Below are positions 45,601-57,870 of a stretch of DNA of 64,000 nucleotides, piece after piece. The translations under genes were made by a program, and so were the position numbers. Source of the stretch: Pisolithus tinctorius (Eukaryota > Basidiomycota > Agaricomycetes > Boletales > Pisolithaceae); assembly GCA_024663395.1 (NCBI GenBank), contig JANFAH010000011.1, positions 744,001 to 808,000 on the forward strand, read 5' to 3'. The notes beneath the pieces were generated by a model that searched no databases, had not been told where the DNA came from, and was given only the letters and a program-made list of their open reading frames with translations. Every line of letters starts with the position of its first letter. Position 1 is the stretch's first letter.

Positions 45601-48600
45601 ATCGTCCAATGGCGTCACCTACACCACACCATCATGGCGCAGCTACATCAGAGTAATCAAGGCGATCAGCCCTCCCTAGCATCTCGGCAGCCATCGAGAA
45701 CTCGGCCCATCGGATCCGATATTAGTAACTCTGCACAAATGCATGCTTAATGGTGACATGACTGCTGTGTCCGAGTGGCAGAGAAAACACCAAATGAAAA
45801 GGCGGTCTCTATCCGAGCGAATGGTAACGTCGTTCGATCATGCGACCTAGATGGCAGATGCGCGGCCAGAGCTACAAGGTTTGGTGGGCTCGATCCTCGG
45901 ATGGTGAGCACTGAGGCCGCATCACTGAATGGTCCACAGCTGTGCAGTGCAGTCTGCTGTTGGCTTTGCTAAGCGCGGGTAGCAACTTGAATAACGTATG
46001 TTTTACCCACCTGCACCATTGACGTTACAACATCGTTTGTTCGGACGCGACTGGTGAGTACATCATGATAGACTTCACCCCCTCTGACAAAGCGTATCTT
46101 GGAGTTTAGTGTCATCCTTACGGATGCCAAAGTTTGGCAGGTACCTAGAAACTCCGGTGGCCTTGGCTTTCCCCACGAACATTGCCTAAATTTCGCGCCT
46201 TGGAAGTTGGATTCCCTTGCCTGTTACGCTGGCTGTGGTTGCCAAATACGAGTTACGGGTTTTAGATGTGTACTTTTGAACTTGAAAGACAACGTGTAGA
46301 ACGTAATAATACTCTAAGGAGTGCCTGTTACTTATCAAGCCAAACGAAGTCATAACTGCGCCGTCTTCACGGTAGAATTTGGTCCGATCGGTTTAGCACG
46401 TGTTTGGTTGAATTTGGATTTTCCAGCTGGGGTGCTGTGGATACAGTGGTACGCTAGTACACGCCCTTCCCCAAGATGAAACTGTCCTGGAAGTCACTCT
46501 GCGTTCTGTCAGCGGTGGGAATTTCTGCGATTACTAGGCGAGTCTTCGTAGACGCGTGACGGCGCGTCAGCGGCGTTGCTAGGTACGAAGGCGTGCTAAG
46601 CTCTGTACGTTCACTGTACTTGAGTACATAGACCATGTGTGTGAATGCGTACGTACAGGTTAGGTCAGAGGCTTTTAAGGTCAGGTTCAGGGACGGCGCC
46701 GGTGCTTCAGTCGTTACGGATGTCAGCAATTGATCACTGAGACTGGGTACTCACAGGAGGCTATTGTGAGACACTTACTTTCGGTTTTTGCATACGACTT
46801 GCTAACTGCTTCAGTACGTATCTGCGTAGGTTAGTGGATGTGCGTGTAGGAACTTGGCGCCTGCGACGATGCCATCAGATGGTGGAGGTAAACTCTATTG
46901 ACATGGGATTCGCTCCCCATGCTCACAGCTCCAGTCAGAATGATAAAATCACAAGAAGTACAAGCATGAAGGCGTGTTCATGGTGATGACGCAGACTTTC
47001 AGTGCACCTGCCTCTCGGTAGTTTCCCCATGATTTTTTTTTCTCTTCTCGAATCGGGTCCCGATCCGCTCTCCGAGGCGTCTACGAGATAGCGGGACGCA
47101 TCTGCCCTAATAGGCAGAGAACCAAGATGGGGCACACACCGTCGTGGGATCCCACGATACTAGTGAACGGTAAACGAAGTAGAAGGGCTGAGAATTTGTA
47201 GTGTCGTGTAACTGACTATGGCATTGGCGTGTCAAAGCCTGGGCACCGACCTCGAGCAGAGTCGTAAGGACACAGCCGATCCCCACGGGTTGCTGCATAG
47301 AATATACCAAAAGAACGTCCACTTACATCTTTCGACAAGTCTTTCCATTGTGGCATGTAAAGTACTTACCGAGCCACTCGGGTGACGAGACTATATCCGA
47401 TAACCCAAAGCCAAGCGCTACGCACTATGTACGCACCTGCAGCTGTGATGGCATGCCTGCGTTAGAAGTTCAGTAACGGTAATAAGGCTGTGCAGACTCG
47501 CCACGACGTACGAAGACTTAGGGTGGAAGAGAAAACGCAAAGAGAGTGTGAGAGATCCATACCCGCCATATCTCCATAAATTCGGGGTGCAGCAGGCTAA
47601 GTTCGTCAGTGTTGTTACAACTATCCCATCTCGCAAACGGCGGCCGACAGTGTGGCACTTACAAGACCGACGCCACGTTTCTTGACACTATGTATGACAG
47701 ACTGAGAACTGTACTTACCGTATCCATACATCATACGTTGGAGCTTGGGGCCATATGTTGTGAGGTGTGGAGTAATAATGGAGCGTCGAGTGTTCGTTTG
47801 CTGCCTAAGGTGGCATTGGGTTTTGCGGCTGCGAAAAAATAAAATAAAATAATTGAAAAGCTGGGGCCTGGAATGAAGAGCGCAGAGGTAGCGGCACATC
47901 ATCTTTCTGCTGATTAACTGGTGACAGTGGCTTGGCGCCCCGCAGTACTGATGCCATTAGACACGAAGGTACAGTGATGGATGGCGTCGGACGAGGTGAT
48001 ATCGAAAGTTCACTGAGAATGTTCTCAAATCAAACAAGAACAAAGCAGCCGAGGGGCGCATCCATAACCCGAGCCGCGGTTAAGCTCAAAAAGTCCGCAG
48101 GGCTGGGCGTGCATCGCCCCCATCGTCGATACCTAACACTAGTGATGTCTAACACCAGCTAACACCGCACGCGGGGCGAATGTTCTGCCCCGAGCACATG
48201 GGCATGCCCGAGGATCCGAAATGAGTAAAGCCAGCGCTCCACCAAACGCGAAACCGCGAGGACTCCGATCCCGGTGGACTTGGACCTACAAGTACGTGAT
48301 GGGTGCATCGATGATACTTACCCTTACTTACCCCCAGCTGTACGTGATGAAGTTAATGTAGTGCAAGCTGAACCGGGCTGATCCAGAAGGCTTCTAGTTA
48401 TCTTCTATGTCCTGTCCTAAGATACCTCTGTTATTCCTGCTTTTCGGGGTTGACTCAGCCGTTATGGTTCGGCGACGCCTCCCCGCAGCACCGTAAATTC
48501 AAGTGAGTCCAGAGGGGATACCGACTGATCGCACCCTCCCTCTTTCCCGTGGATATGTCAATGGTACTTGTCGAGTTAGGTTTTCTCCTGCCCCATGCGG

Positions 48601-50153
48601 CTTTACCGTAATGTACATTCAAATTCAAACTTTTTGCCATCCGAATCATCGTGTGTGTACTAACGACTGAAAAGCTTCCGTCGCTTGTAATTACCAACAG
48701 TGACCATGTGGTTGATTTTCTCGCTGGCAACGACAAAGTACGGATCTCCTGATTTAGTGGGTGATGGGGGGATTTTTGATCAGATGGAAGTAAAAATGAT
48801 CAATTGATGATGATATCGATGACACCGACGGCGGATTCCATTAACAGAACAAAGCGCTTTAGAATTTACAATACCTTACTCGAAGCTTACATAAACCACA
48901 GCCCCTCTCCTGACCGGCTTGAAAACTTGTCCGCTCGAAGTACGTCGTGTCCATGAGAGCGCGGGATTAGATGAGCCCCGTTCACTACCCTGTTTCTCTC
49001 CTTCAAGCTTATTTTCCCAGGGACAATTTAACCTACTAGAATGTTCGTAACGAAGGATTGTCGATATTGGTAGGGCCAAAGTGTTGAGGGAGGTTACAAG
49101 AATGGGAACGGTCAGACATAACCCCTAAGACCACATCGTGTGTTCCGACGACACGACGTAGATCTGTATTTCTAGACTCATACCATCATCGTGCCAGCCC
49201 AGATTGGTTTGGCGGCGGGTCCCACGTCATGGTAAGTATTCTAGAGTTTGCGGATCGCAACAAAGTTTTTACAGCTGTTACAGCAATCCCGGTGCTAGAG
49301 GCGGTGGGGCAACAAGCTATTCATATCCGTGGGGCGCTGTCTCGGCATTCCAAAGAGGGTTTGGAAACTGGGTTAGGCGCGGGTAATCGGGCGGAAGCTC
49401 GGAGACGCGCTGACCATGGTCATTCGAAACGTTGAACGTGCGAGATAGGTCCACACGCTGGCCGGGGCCCTATCAGAGTGGAGTGACATACGTGGCGCAC
49501 TCACATCTGTTAAACTTGGCGCACAGGTACTACATTTCGCCCCTGCCGTGCCGAGGGTGGCTACGCCAATCGTTTAGTACGGATTTGGCAGAACGAACTC
49601 ACAGCGAACTTGAAGAGTCCCATGGCTTGCCAGCGGGGACTGTGAGAACGCATTCTTGAAGTAGACCTTCCGCCGAGAAGACTATAATCCCGGAGTTCCC
49701 GGGAGCTCGATTAGGTTTGCCTTCGCCAGCATGCAGTCAGGGAGGCAGGACCTGTGGAAGTGGCACGTCCCGGACATGGTATGTATATAGTATCCGGATT
49801 AGTGGTAACTGTTGCGAGTTAGATAGTGATAGAGGGACGGTCAGAGGGTTATGTGCTCTCCGTGATAGTGCACAGCAATGAGTTAAGTTCGCATATCATG
49901 ACCATGTGTTTCGAATACAATTATAAGGGGCCGTTACATGAGGATTGTGCGATAAGTAATAGACAAGGAGGAAGGTGCGGAAATCGTGGTATCATCGTAT
50001 CAGCTCCCAATCGGCTTCCCCACCTCAAAAGCCGTTGGTCCAAGCGTGCGGGGCTTCATGTTTTGCATTACGATGCCAGTCTCCTCCCAGCCTCAAGCCT
50101 ACCATACGGATACGGCCATCCATACACGACATAGACATATGCTGTTTTTTTTT
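42619..50153. other. 7.5-kb region with no recognisable gene
   Basis: CpG-normal, roughly balanced composition. Open frames are short on all strands and none shows conserved motifs, splice structure or repeats. A C/T-rich segment at about 43,150-43,900 may be a promoter or untranslated region of the zinc-finger gene. I looked for tRNA genes and transposon ends without success. Part could be non-coding RNA or an ancient decayed element. Confidence 0.5.
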
Positions 50154-51075
50154 TTAGAATAACCGGACAGGTTTGCCCATCGTGCTCTTGATGTGGAGCG
50201 ACTTGACGTTCTGCCAGTTCTTCTTGAGCAGGGAGACCAAGAAGTTAATGCCTGGGTGGTGTGAGAACGCCGCAGTAAGGGAGCAAGATAAGAGTTGGCA
50301 CGCACTCAACATGACATTGCCCAACACTTGGTCGTCCGTCATCTGGACGTGGCCGACTGCCACACCTAAGCACAGCACCTTCTTGAGTTGGAATTTGATC
50401 GTGGAACGGACTTCGACAAGCTTGTTAGAGAGATCCTCGGAGTGAGATACGGGGGTAGGGAACTTTCCGGCTGGGTGTAATCGTGAATGAAGAATATTTA
50501 GCAAGGTTAGAAAGGGTCACGGGTACCTTTTGAAAGACCAGGACCAAGGAGACGAGGGATCTGCTTGATAAGGGCTTCGGATGCTAAGAAAGCATCGTAT
50601 TTCTTCGCCAGTTTCTTGACGAGCTTCTTGTTCTTGTTGAGTCTGGTAAACTGGTTAGCGGTGGATCACATTGCTACTTTCCCAACACGTACTTCTTCAA
50701 GTCGTCGACGGACATGTACTCGAGGTCAATTTGTTTTGCACGGTCAATGTCAGCGACATCGGCAAGAATGCAGATGGACATGCGTGGACGGGGGACGTTG
50801 GGGAGTCTGTGCGATACGGTCAGGGAAACATTAGAAACAAAAGTTGCGGTTTTGCTAACTTGACGGTGCCAGAGAAACGCTTGTCTCTCTGGGGGTCATA
50901 GTTTTTGAGACCGATCTGAAGCTCGATTGTTTCCACAAAGTTACGCTTCTTCTCGCCATTGGCTTCCGCCAGGATTTCCTTGACGGAGCTCCGCACGCTT
51001 GACACTGAGAGCTTACCGCTGACACCAGTTCTCAGTCAGTAACGGGCTTGAGTTAAACGGGACGCTGTACCTCAT
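50154..51075 (-). CDS. RPL10A: 60S ribosomal protein uL1 (L10a)
   Basis: Six exons on the minus strand: 51,075-51,071; 51,018-50,860; 50,806-50,693; 50,642-50,527; 50,470-50,306; 50,251-50,154. All introns are GT-AG of 50-56 nt. The joined frame has 218 codons, against 217 in animals and yeast. Diagnostic segments are [51 protein letters not shown] and [18 protein letters not shown]. The first exon is only five coding bases (ATG AG), a pattern common in fungal ribosomal protein genes. The protein forms the L1 stalk, which moves deacylated tRNA out of the E site. The gene diverges from the coiled-coil gene. Confidence 0.96.
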
Positions 51076-51400
51076 GCTTTACTTTGTCGGTCGGTATGGG
51101 GAGGGGGATTGATGAGAAATTTAAGGTTCAGTGTGGCGGACATACGATATACAGCGTGACATGACTAATCGACGTCACGCACCGCCATGATCACATGACT
51201 CTGTCACGCTTGCCCTGGTCTTTGAAGGGTGTCCGCCGTCGCTGGCGGGTGGACGACATGCCAGTGCTGTCGTTGTGATACACCGACTGTCCATAGACCT
51301 TACGGTTGTATTTTCTGTACATCTTGTCTGTTGCATTGTTACTGGTTTATAAGGTCAGTGTGTTTTGTCGCTTATTTTACCCCCCTACTAATCGGCAGAC
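51076..51400. promoter_or_regulatory. Divergent promoter region between RPL10A and the coiled-coil gene
   Basis: Only about 330 bp separate the RPL10A start from the first clearly coding bases of the plus-strand gene, so both promoters probably lie here. No specific element stands out. Confidence 0.45.
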
Positions 51401-54400
51401 CCACCGCTCCTCAGATAGCCGAGTATGTCCCACCCGTGGCATGGCGAAGACCCGGGCCCATCAGTGCCAATGTAAGTTTCACTCTTACGCTTGTTGAAGT
51501 TGATATAACACCCCCTACCCCCTAGGCCTCAGCCTGATACCCCAGAATCTGACCTTGGATCGGATTCACCGAGGACAGCGCTTCTCTCCCTCCCTGAGGA
51601 CCATGACTTACCGAGGCAGCATGTTCGCGGCCCAAGTCAAAAGTTTCGCAAGCGACGCGAACGCGTACATTCTTCTGAGACTCCGCGCGAGCTTCTTCGT
51701 CTCTTAATTAATGAGGAGTATGAAAGCCGGCAGACACGCAAAGTCCTCTACACTGTATTCACTCGACTCGAACAGGAAACCCAGCGTGCGCTAGATGCAC
51801 AAAGGCGTTTAGAGGCATCACTCGCGCGGGCCAGGTCTATCGACAATGCGCGGGTTTCGGCTCAGCAAGATGCTGCCCGCTCAAAGGAAGAACTGAGGTT
51901 GTATAAGATACAGTTCGAGAACGCACAGGAGGAGATTTTGCGTGCGCAGCAAGTAGTTCGTGCCGTAGAGGCTCAACGTGATGAAGCCGAGGAGCTTGCA
52001 GCATCCGCACGCTCGAAGGCACGGCGCTTACGTCAGGAGCGGCTTATCGACCTTGCTCGTGAAGAAGGTCGGAGGCTAGGTTTCGAGGAAGGTATTCGTC
52101 GTGGCCGGAAGATAAGGTATAGAGAAGACCGCGCCGTGGGTATTGATGATGGCCGCCTCCAGATGGAGGATGTTGCTGCCGACACAGTTGATAGGCTTCT
52201 TGCAGCTCGCGATGAGTTCGAGGAGGAAAGCGAGCCAAACGACCCACCTCCGCATAGAGAAGTTCACCCACCCCCAGACCTTGATAGAGCTCAGACCCCC
52301 ACATTGGAACAGCGTCCTGGCGGCTCACGCAGACGTCGCAATCCAGAGCCAGAAATAGTGCGGCCCATTCCGCATGTTTCCCAACCTATCGTGATTCCTG
52401 CCTCACCGGTAGAACCACCGCCGGGCGCAGTCACGTCTGTACCTTCGGTTACCTCTGTTCCAAGCAATCCGTCACGTCCTCCCTCGTCGTTTTCCCGTGC
52501 ACCATCCATCCCTGACGGGTATATTCCTACTGCTAACCCGGATTCAGGCATTGTTCTCCCCCCTCCCCACGAACTACAACGTAACATTCCCTCTCCAACG
52601 CCATCTCAGCGAACAATGGTACCGGGTCCCGAGAATGAGGGTATCAAGAGGAGAGATTTTGCCTATGAATCATATCGGCGCCAGCAGCGGCGGTCGTCTA
52701 TTGACTCAATGACCTCTACCAAGCTCTCTGCGTCCACTATATCTCAGCTTGGCGACCTTGTAGGGTTGCCTGGTTCTACTGCCGTCCCTCAGCGGCGAAA
52801 TAGACGTGATCGTGATCGTGATCGCAGCCAGGGGTTGGATGTCATCCACGAGGTTTCTAGCAGTTATTCGATGGATTTCACTCCATCCGGGGCAGGTCCA
52901 TCACACAGCGGGGGACAATCCCACAGGGGTGATCGAGAAGCTGTCGATAGCGAGGCAACACTGCGGCGACAAGACGGTCGGAAGTTGAAACAGCAATTCG
53001 CTGACGAGCTTCGCTATTCAGATCCGACAGCAGTCGAAGAATGGAGACGTCAAGGAGCCAATGTTCGTATCTACCGTTTGAATTGTATTATAAATGTTTC
53101 AATTGCTGATATGTCGTGTGCCATCTTAGGTCCAATCACAGGCGTCCAGCAGTACGTTGAATAGGCACCGACCCTCTCAAGTGACAATACCTGCACCGCT
53201 TTCGCCTTTACAAACCCCACAACCTGTGAATCAGCGAGGGCCTCCACCAAACGTTCAACCCCATTATCAGGGGGCCCCGTCTCCTTACTACAGCGAAGCA
53301 GGACAACGTCGTTTATCCTCGGATAGTTCCGTACCCGAGATCAACATCGAACCCCCGGTAAGAACATTCTAGTCCTTTTCATCCGCCCTATCTGCGAGCT
53401 GATTCACTTCTGGTTTGACTGGCGCTTCTTTCCGTGTTTGTCTCTTCGCTACGTGTTGTTCCTCGAAAAAATTGTAATTACTATCCAAACGAATAGTCGG
53501 GTCCCTCGTCGGATGCACCGTCCCGCGGAACCGCCGGCCGTAACCAGATGTCAGGTTTCCTAAGTCCTGACCACGCCAATATACCTCTGCCCATTCCCCC
53601 GCCTGCGGGGTACCAGGAACATCAGCGGAGACCATCGTCTCCTGCCTCTTTAGCCCCGACCGTTCCGAACTCACCAGTAGTACCTATCTTAGACCCTGGT
53701 CAGGCGTTCAACGGGTTGCCGGGTGGACAGCTTCCTACCCGTTACGCCCCCACGAGATCGAGCGTTAATAACGCTGGCGATGGACCTGTGATTCCACAGA
53801 ACTTGCGTGCGGCCCCTCAGCGATACTCTCAGACACCGTCTGCGTCGTCGCAACCTGGGGAAAGAGAGAGACAAAGGGAGAGCACTAGGAACCAGTATGC
53901 GCCACCAGAACGTGAAAGAGAAAGGGATCGGCGCCAGAGGACATTCTCTTACCCAACGTCGCCAACACCTGCTGGGTTGGCATACCCTGCTCCGCCAATC
54001 TCCCGCGAATCCGCCGGGCCGGGGAGTCCCTCCCAATCTACACTGGACGAGCGACGGCGGAGCGCAGCTGGGATGACCCCCCGCCATACCCCCACGCCCG
54101 GTCCAGGCTCTACTGGGCGATACAGTGTCCCACCTGAGGCCGCTGCTCCCGGTGGACCAGGCAAGCGGTACAGCATTCCCGGCGAAGCGACGAGCAATGC
54201 TAGCTCAACCACCACCACACGATATGCGGTACCAGGACAAACATCTTCTCAAGGCTCACAGTCTCGAGGCGGATATGGGCGATACGATCCCCACTTGTAC
54301 AATGATCCCGCGAATTTTAGCAGAGACTCCTTGGATACGGTGACAGGTACGAATACAGCCACGAACGCGGGGCGGGGAGGAAGGATACCCGGCTCCCCGA

Positions 54401-54426
54401 CACGTGCATATGACAGGTTGCGGTGA
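51400..54426 (+). CDS. Coiled-coil protein with long disordered C-terminus, function unknown
   Basis: Exons: about 51,400-51,471; 51,533-53,062; 53,130-53,357; 53,497-54,426; all internal joins are phase 0. The N-terminal coding part reads APQIAEYVPPVAWRRPGP; the true start probably lies in an exon upstream of the acceptor-like CAG at about 51,402. A heptad-rich, Glu/Arg/Gln/Ala-rich coiled coil (about 51,660-52,130) is followed by about 700 residues rich in Pro, Ser, Arg and Gln, with Arg/Asp stretches (RNRRDRDRDRS, ERERERDRRQ) and GRYSVP/KRYSIP/TRYAVP repeats near the end. I recognise no catalytic domain. Pieces of its last exon and 3' flank are repeated at 56,580-57,430 and 62,660-62,780. 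Confidence 0.75.
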
Positions 54427-54887
54427 ATTAGAGATGAGTGTAGTTTCCATTCGTAGGTTTTGAGTGCGTTATGTATTGGGAAGACGTTGGAATGTGTCAG
54501 GCCCCCGGATGGATGGGGGTTCAGCTGGCGTCGCTTTCATCTAGTCTCCTTAGCTAGATTTGTGTAGATCTATACCCGAACATTACATAAGTAACTGGAG
54601 CGTGTTCGAACTCATTGTCCAACAACTCATCCCCCAAAAATGACCCATCAGTTGTTTGTTTAACTACTTATTGTTATGATAGGCAGAGAGCATAAAAGAA
54701 CAGCCCAGAGGTCCTCGACACTGTTGAACCAGCACACCTCTGGCAGAGGAGTGACAGAGGGGAGCAACGCACATTCAGAGTTTATGTGAAGCATAAATTG
54801 CCCCATTTGAGCTTGTTTGCAGGCTGCGGGTGGCGAGTGCGGAACTGACCAGCCACCAGATTTGCCCCAGATCGTGAAATCCTCATC
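54427..54887. other. 3' flank of coiled-coil gene and 5' flank of deaminase gene
   Basis: About 460 bp without a gene. The segment 54,480-54,590 (GGAATGTGTCAGG... to CATCTAGTCTCCTTAGC) recurs inverted at about 56,580-56,700 and direct at 62,660-62,780. Confidence 0.6.
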
Positions 54888-56192
54888 ATGGCAATTATTG
54901 AACCTCCCAGGTTCTCGGACCGCCAAGCTCACCTTTCGGAGCAGCTTCAGCTGCTCAATCAGTTTGAATACTCAGATCTCGAGCCTCCTGATGTCCAACA
55001 GCACTGGAAGCAGGACCGCGAGACCAGAATTACTGCCCGCCTTCTGGACACCATTGCAGCTGCATTGGCGACCGGCAAACCTGGAGAGGTATTCGCTGCG
55101 ACATTCGACTCCCGTAATGGTCTCAGGCTTGTCTTAGCAAAGAATGAGGATGTCACCGATGAAGGCGATCGGGCTGTCCGTGAGTTCTTCCAGGCGATCA
55201 TCGCTCCCGAGACTACAGAGGCATACGATGTTCTGCCTTCCCTGTTTTCTCGTTGCGCGGAGAACATCATGAAGCGGATCGAGATGATGGGTAGAGCCGT
55301 GTTCGGATTCTCGTGTGTCCTCGACGAAGCCTATAGCGACTACTACCCCTCAGCATCCATCGAGCCTGAAGAGCTTCCTCACTCTACGGCTTACCGCAAC
55401 ACTAAGTATGGTGGCTATCTACTCCCATCTCTACAAAGTGCTTTGCGATCTTCTGACGGATATCACGAAGCTCGTTCAAAAATTCAACCTGCAAAATCTC
55501 TCAGCGACGCCAAACCTCTATGTCCGATCGTCTTCGCACGACTTGTGGTCACCGCTGCCACGTTCAATGGTTCCCGTTTTCTACGTCGACTCACTGATTT
55601 CCCCAGTTCCATGAATTTCGACTGGAGCTTGCAAACGGGGCCGCTGAAACGCCATCTCGCTGAGGTGCTTCAGTATACTCTTGGTGTCGACAAGCTGATC
55701 AAGCATGCAAAGCTCCATTTCCCGAATGGCATTGAGCATCGTTGGGTCGACGCTTTTCAGGGCATTGGTGAGACTATACTTAATCTGGACGACGGCTACG
55801 TGGAGCCCATATTACGGGCACTTGGTTGCGGTGACGTCTCAGAGGAAACTTTAGCCAAGTTGTGCAGAAAGTTCCCAAACATGGGGGAAATGCGGCGCAG
55901 GAGTCGTTGCGTCACGATTCGGCTACACGCGGAAATTCGCATCCTGCTTTATCTCAGTAACCCGGTCGATGCTTCGGGTCATTACCAGCAAAAGCCTATC
56001 GGATGTAGCGAACGGACTTGCTTATGCTGCACTTTGTGGATCCGGGCATACAATCAGGAATTCGGGACAAATTGGTTGGCATCTGCGTCCAATGGCAAGC
56101 CTTGTGCCACTTGGGCTTTGCCAGGTTGTTCATTCGCACATGCTTTGGAGAAAGGCGGGAGGAGTGTTATTGATGAAGCTGTCGTGGAATGA
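54888..56192 (+). CDS. OTT_1508-like deaminase-superfamily protein
   Basis: A 434-codon open frame. The C-terminal ~90 residues carry the zinc-binding pattern of the cytidine-deaminase fold: HAE (about residue 347) in RLHAEIRILLYL, then GCSERTCLCC (Cys at about 373, 378, 381), then PCATWALPGCSF. This order fits the fungal OTT_1508-like deaminase family, whose substrate is not known. The N-terminal half is helical and family-specific. Between about 55,394 and 55,614 a second frame (55,315-55,614) contains KFNLQNLSATPNLYV, conserved with mainly synonymous changes in the broken copy at 62,115-62,030. The true protein may therefore use that frame via introns or a compensated double shift. No signal peptide. 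Confidence 0.72.
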   Translation: MAIIEPPRFSDRQAHLSEQLQLLNQFEYSDLEPPDVQQHWKQDRETRITARLLDTIAAALATGKPGEVFAATFDSRNGLRLVLAKNEDVTDEGDRAVREFFQAIIAPETTEAYDVLPSLFSRCAENIMKRIEMMGRAVFGFSCVLDEAYSDYYPSASIEPEELPHSTAYRNTKYGGYLLPSLQSALRSSDGYHEARSKIQPAKSLSDAKPLCPIVFARLVVTAATFNGSRFLRRLTDFPSSMNFDWSLQTGPLKRHLAEVLQYTLGVDKLIKHAKLHFPNGIEHRWVDAFQGIGETILNLDDGYVEPILRALGCGDVSEETLAKLCRKFPNMGEMRRRSRCVTIRLHAEIRILLYLSNPVDASGHYQQKPIGCSERTCLCCTLWIRAYNQEFGTNWLASASNGKPCATWALPGCSFAHALEKGGRSVIDEAVVE

Positions 56193-56579
56193 ATCGAGGA
56201 GCGCCTTACTCGCACCCTGCAATCGCTGTTGTCAGAAGAATGTGAGTCGAGTGATTCGGACAGTGATTGAGGTTTGGATTGCGAGTGCGTGATGTCAGAG
56301 GATTTGAAAGCTCTGGTTGCTAAGCGTCATCAGGATGCTAGAAAAGGAGTTCAGTTGTAGTATCTGTACCAAATGCAAATGCAATATGCAGTGAAGCAGT
56401 CTTGACGACAACCACGAAAATGGTGTCGAGGGTCTTCGGGCTCTTGTTTTATGCTCTCCGCCTATTGCAACAATAAGTGGTTGAGCAAACATTGTACAGG
56501 ATGTTTTTTGGAGATGACAGGTGGAGCATTAAACAACTTGACCTGGCGATGGGGAATTCGAGTACACTCCGGTTACTTA
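56193..56579. other. Spacer, no gene
   Basis: 3' flank of the deaminase gene up to the start of the inverted duplicate block. No open frame of interest. Confidence 0.5.
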
Positions 56580-57430
56580 AAGTTCTGGTATAGATCTACA
56601 CGAGCTTGCTAAGGAGACTACGTAAAAACAACCCCATTCTTTCCAGCTGAACTATCCGTCTGGGCGCCTGACACATTCCAACGTCATCCCGAACATAACG
56701 CACACAAAACTTCCGAGTGGAATCTAAACTCTGTCGGGGAGCTGGGTACCTTCCTCCCCACCTCGCATTCGTAGCCGTATTTGCACCTGTCACCATATCC
56801 AAGGATTCTCTACTAACATTCGCCGAATCATTGTACAAGCGCATGTTGTATCACGCATATCCACCGCGAGACTGCGAGCCTTACGAGGATGTTTGTCCCG
56901 ATACGGCATATCGTGTGATGGTGGTTGAGCTGGCATTGCTCGTCGCTTCGTCGGGAATGCTGTATCGCTTGCTAGGTCCAACAGGAGCTCCGGCCTCGGG
57001 GTGTGTGGCGGAGTGTCATCCCAGCTGCGCTCCGGCGCCGTTCATCCAGTGTAGATTAGGAGGAATTCGCTGGCCAGGCAGATGTGCACGAGACCGAAGA
57101 ATAAGTCCTGGAGCGCCGATCCCTTTCTCTCTCACGTCCGTGTTCCGGCAGTGCATACTAGTTCCTTGTGCTCTCTTTTCACTCTCTTTCTTGATCGACA
57201 GGCTGCAACATCGCAAACGTGCACAAAGAATATCACTGAGGAGCCGCCTGTGATTCTGTGGAATCACAGGTCTGTCGCCAGCGTTACTACCGATCGATCT
57301 GGTGTGACGGGTATCAAGTTGTCCATCCGGCAACCCATTGAACATCTGGCCAGGGTCTAAGATAGGTGCCACTGGTGAGTTCGGGACGGTTGGGGTTAAG
57401 GAAGCCGGCGATGATGGTCCCTGCTGATGT
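56580..57430 (-). pseudogene. Inverted, decayed copy of the coiled-coil gene's last exon and 3' flank
   Basis: Minus-strand sequence from about 57,430 (PILDPGQMFNGLPDGQL, APGLILRSRAHLPGQRIPPN) to 56,600 matches the last exon at about 53,640-54,420 with indels and stops, and continues into the 3' flank. Several frames are needed to follow the match. It begins mid-gene, directly next to a fragment of the glycosylase-like gene, so it is a rearranged copy and not a gene. Confidence 0.8.
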
Positions 57431-57870
57431 ACCTGTTCCGACCGTATTATTGGTCACGTTGTTCATGCTCGACGTTTCCATGTGTAAAGAGATCCTCATG
57501 ACACCCAGAATTTTGCAGGTAAAGCTACAACTCGAGAATCTCGTAGTCGCTGTAGACGCTATCGCGGGCAATCGCCTCGAACTGAGAAATGTCCTCCCGT
57601 GTGGTGAATGCAGACAAGTTCAGCAGTGAAGCGAGAACAGTCTTCGGTACCTGCGCAGTGTTCGCCCCGCTATGTTCCAAAGAGGGGCTGACAACTTCAG
57701 TGTCTCCCCACATGTGAGTAGAAAGTGGGGACGACGACACAAGGCGAGACATCGTCGGAGTAGTTTGCTTACTTCCGAGCGGGGGGACGACCCTCCTATC
57801 CCACCAATTCTACCGCCAATGCTCATAGTTACTGAGGTCGTAGCCGTCGTATGATAACGTAGGATGCCTG
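57430..57870 (-). pseudogene. Inverted partial copy of the glycosylase-like gene (exon 2)
   Basis: The minus-strand frame 57,752-57,525 contains SGANTAQVPKTVLASLLNLS and ends SDYEILEL, matching exon 2 of the gene at 59,680 (SGANTAHMPTTALASLLDLS, SNYEILEV) after a deletion of about 15 codons. Downstream the match continues out of frame. The copy stops at about 57,430, where it is fused to the coiled-coil gene fragment. Confidence 0.8.

Noticed and set aside
45768..45850. Possible tRNA gene (GTCCGAGTGGCAGAG followed by GTTCGATCA)
   Set aside because: The A-box-like and B-box-like strings are present, but no acceptor stem pairing or consistent cloverleaf can be drawn.
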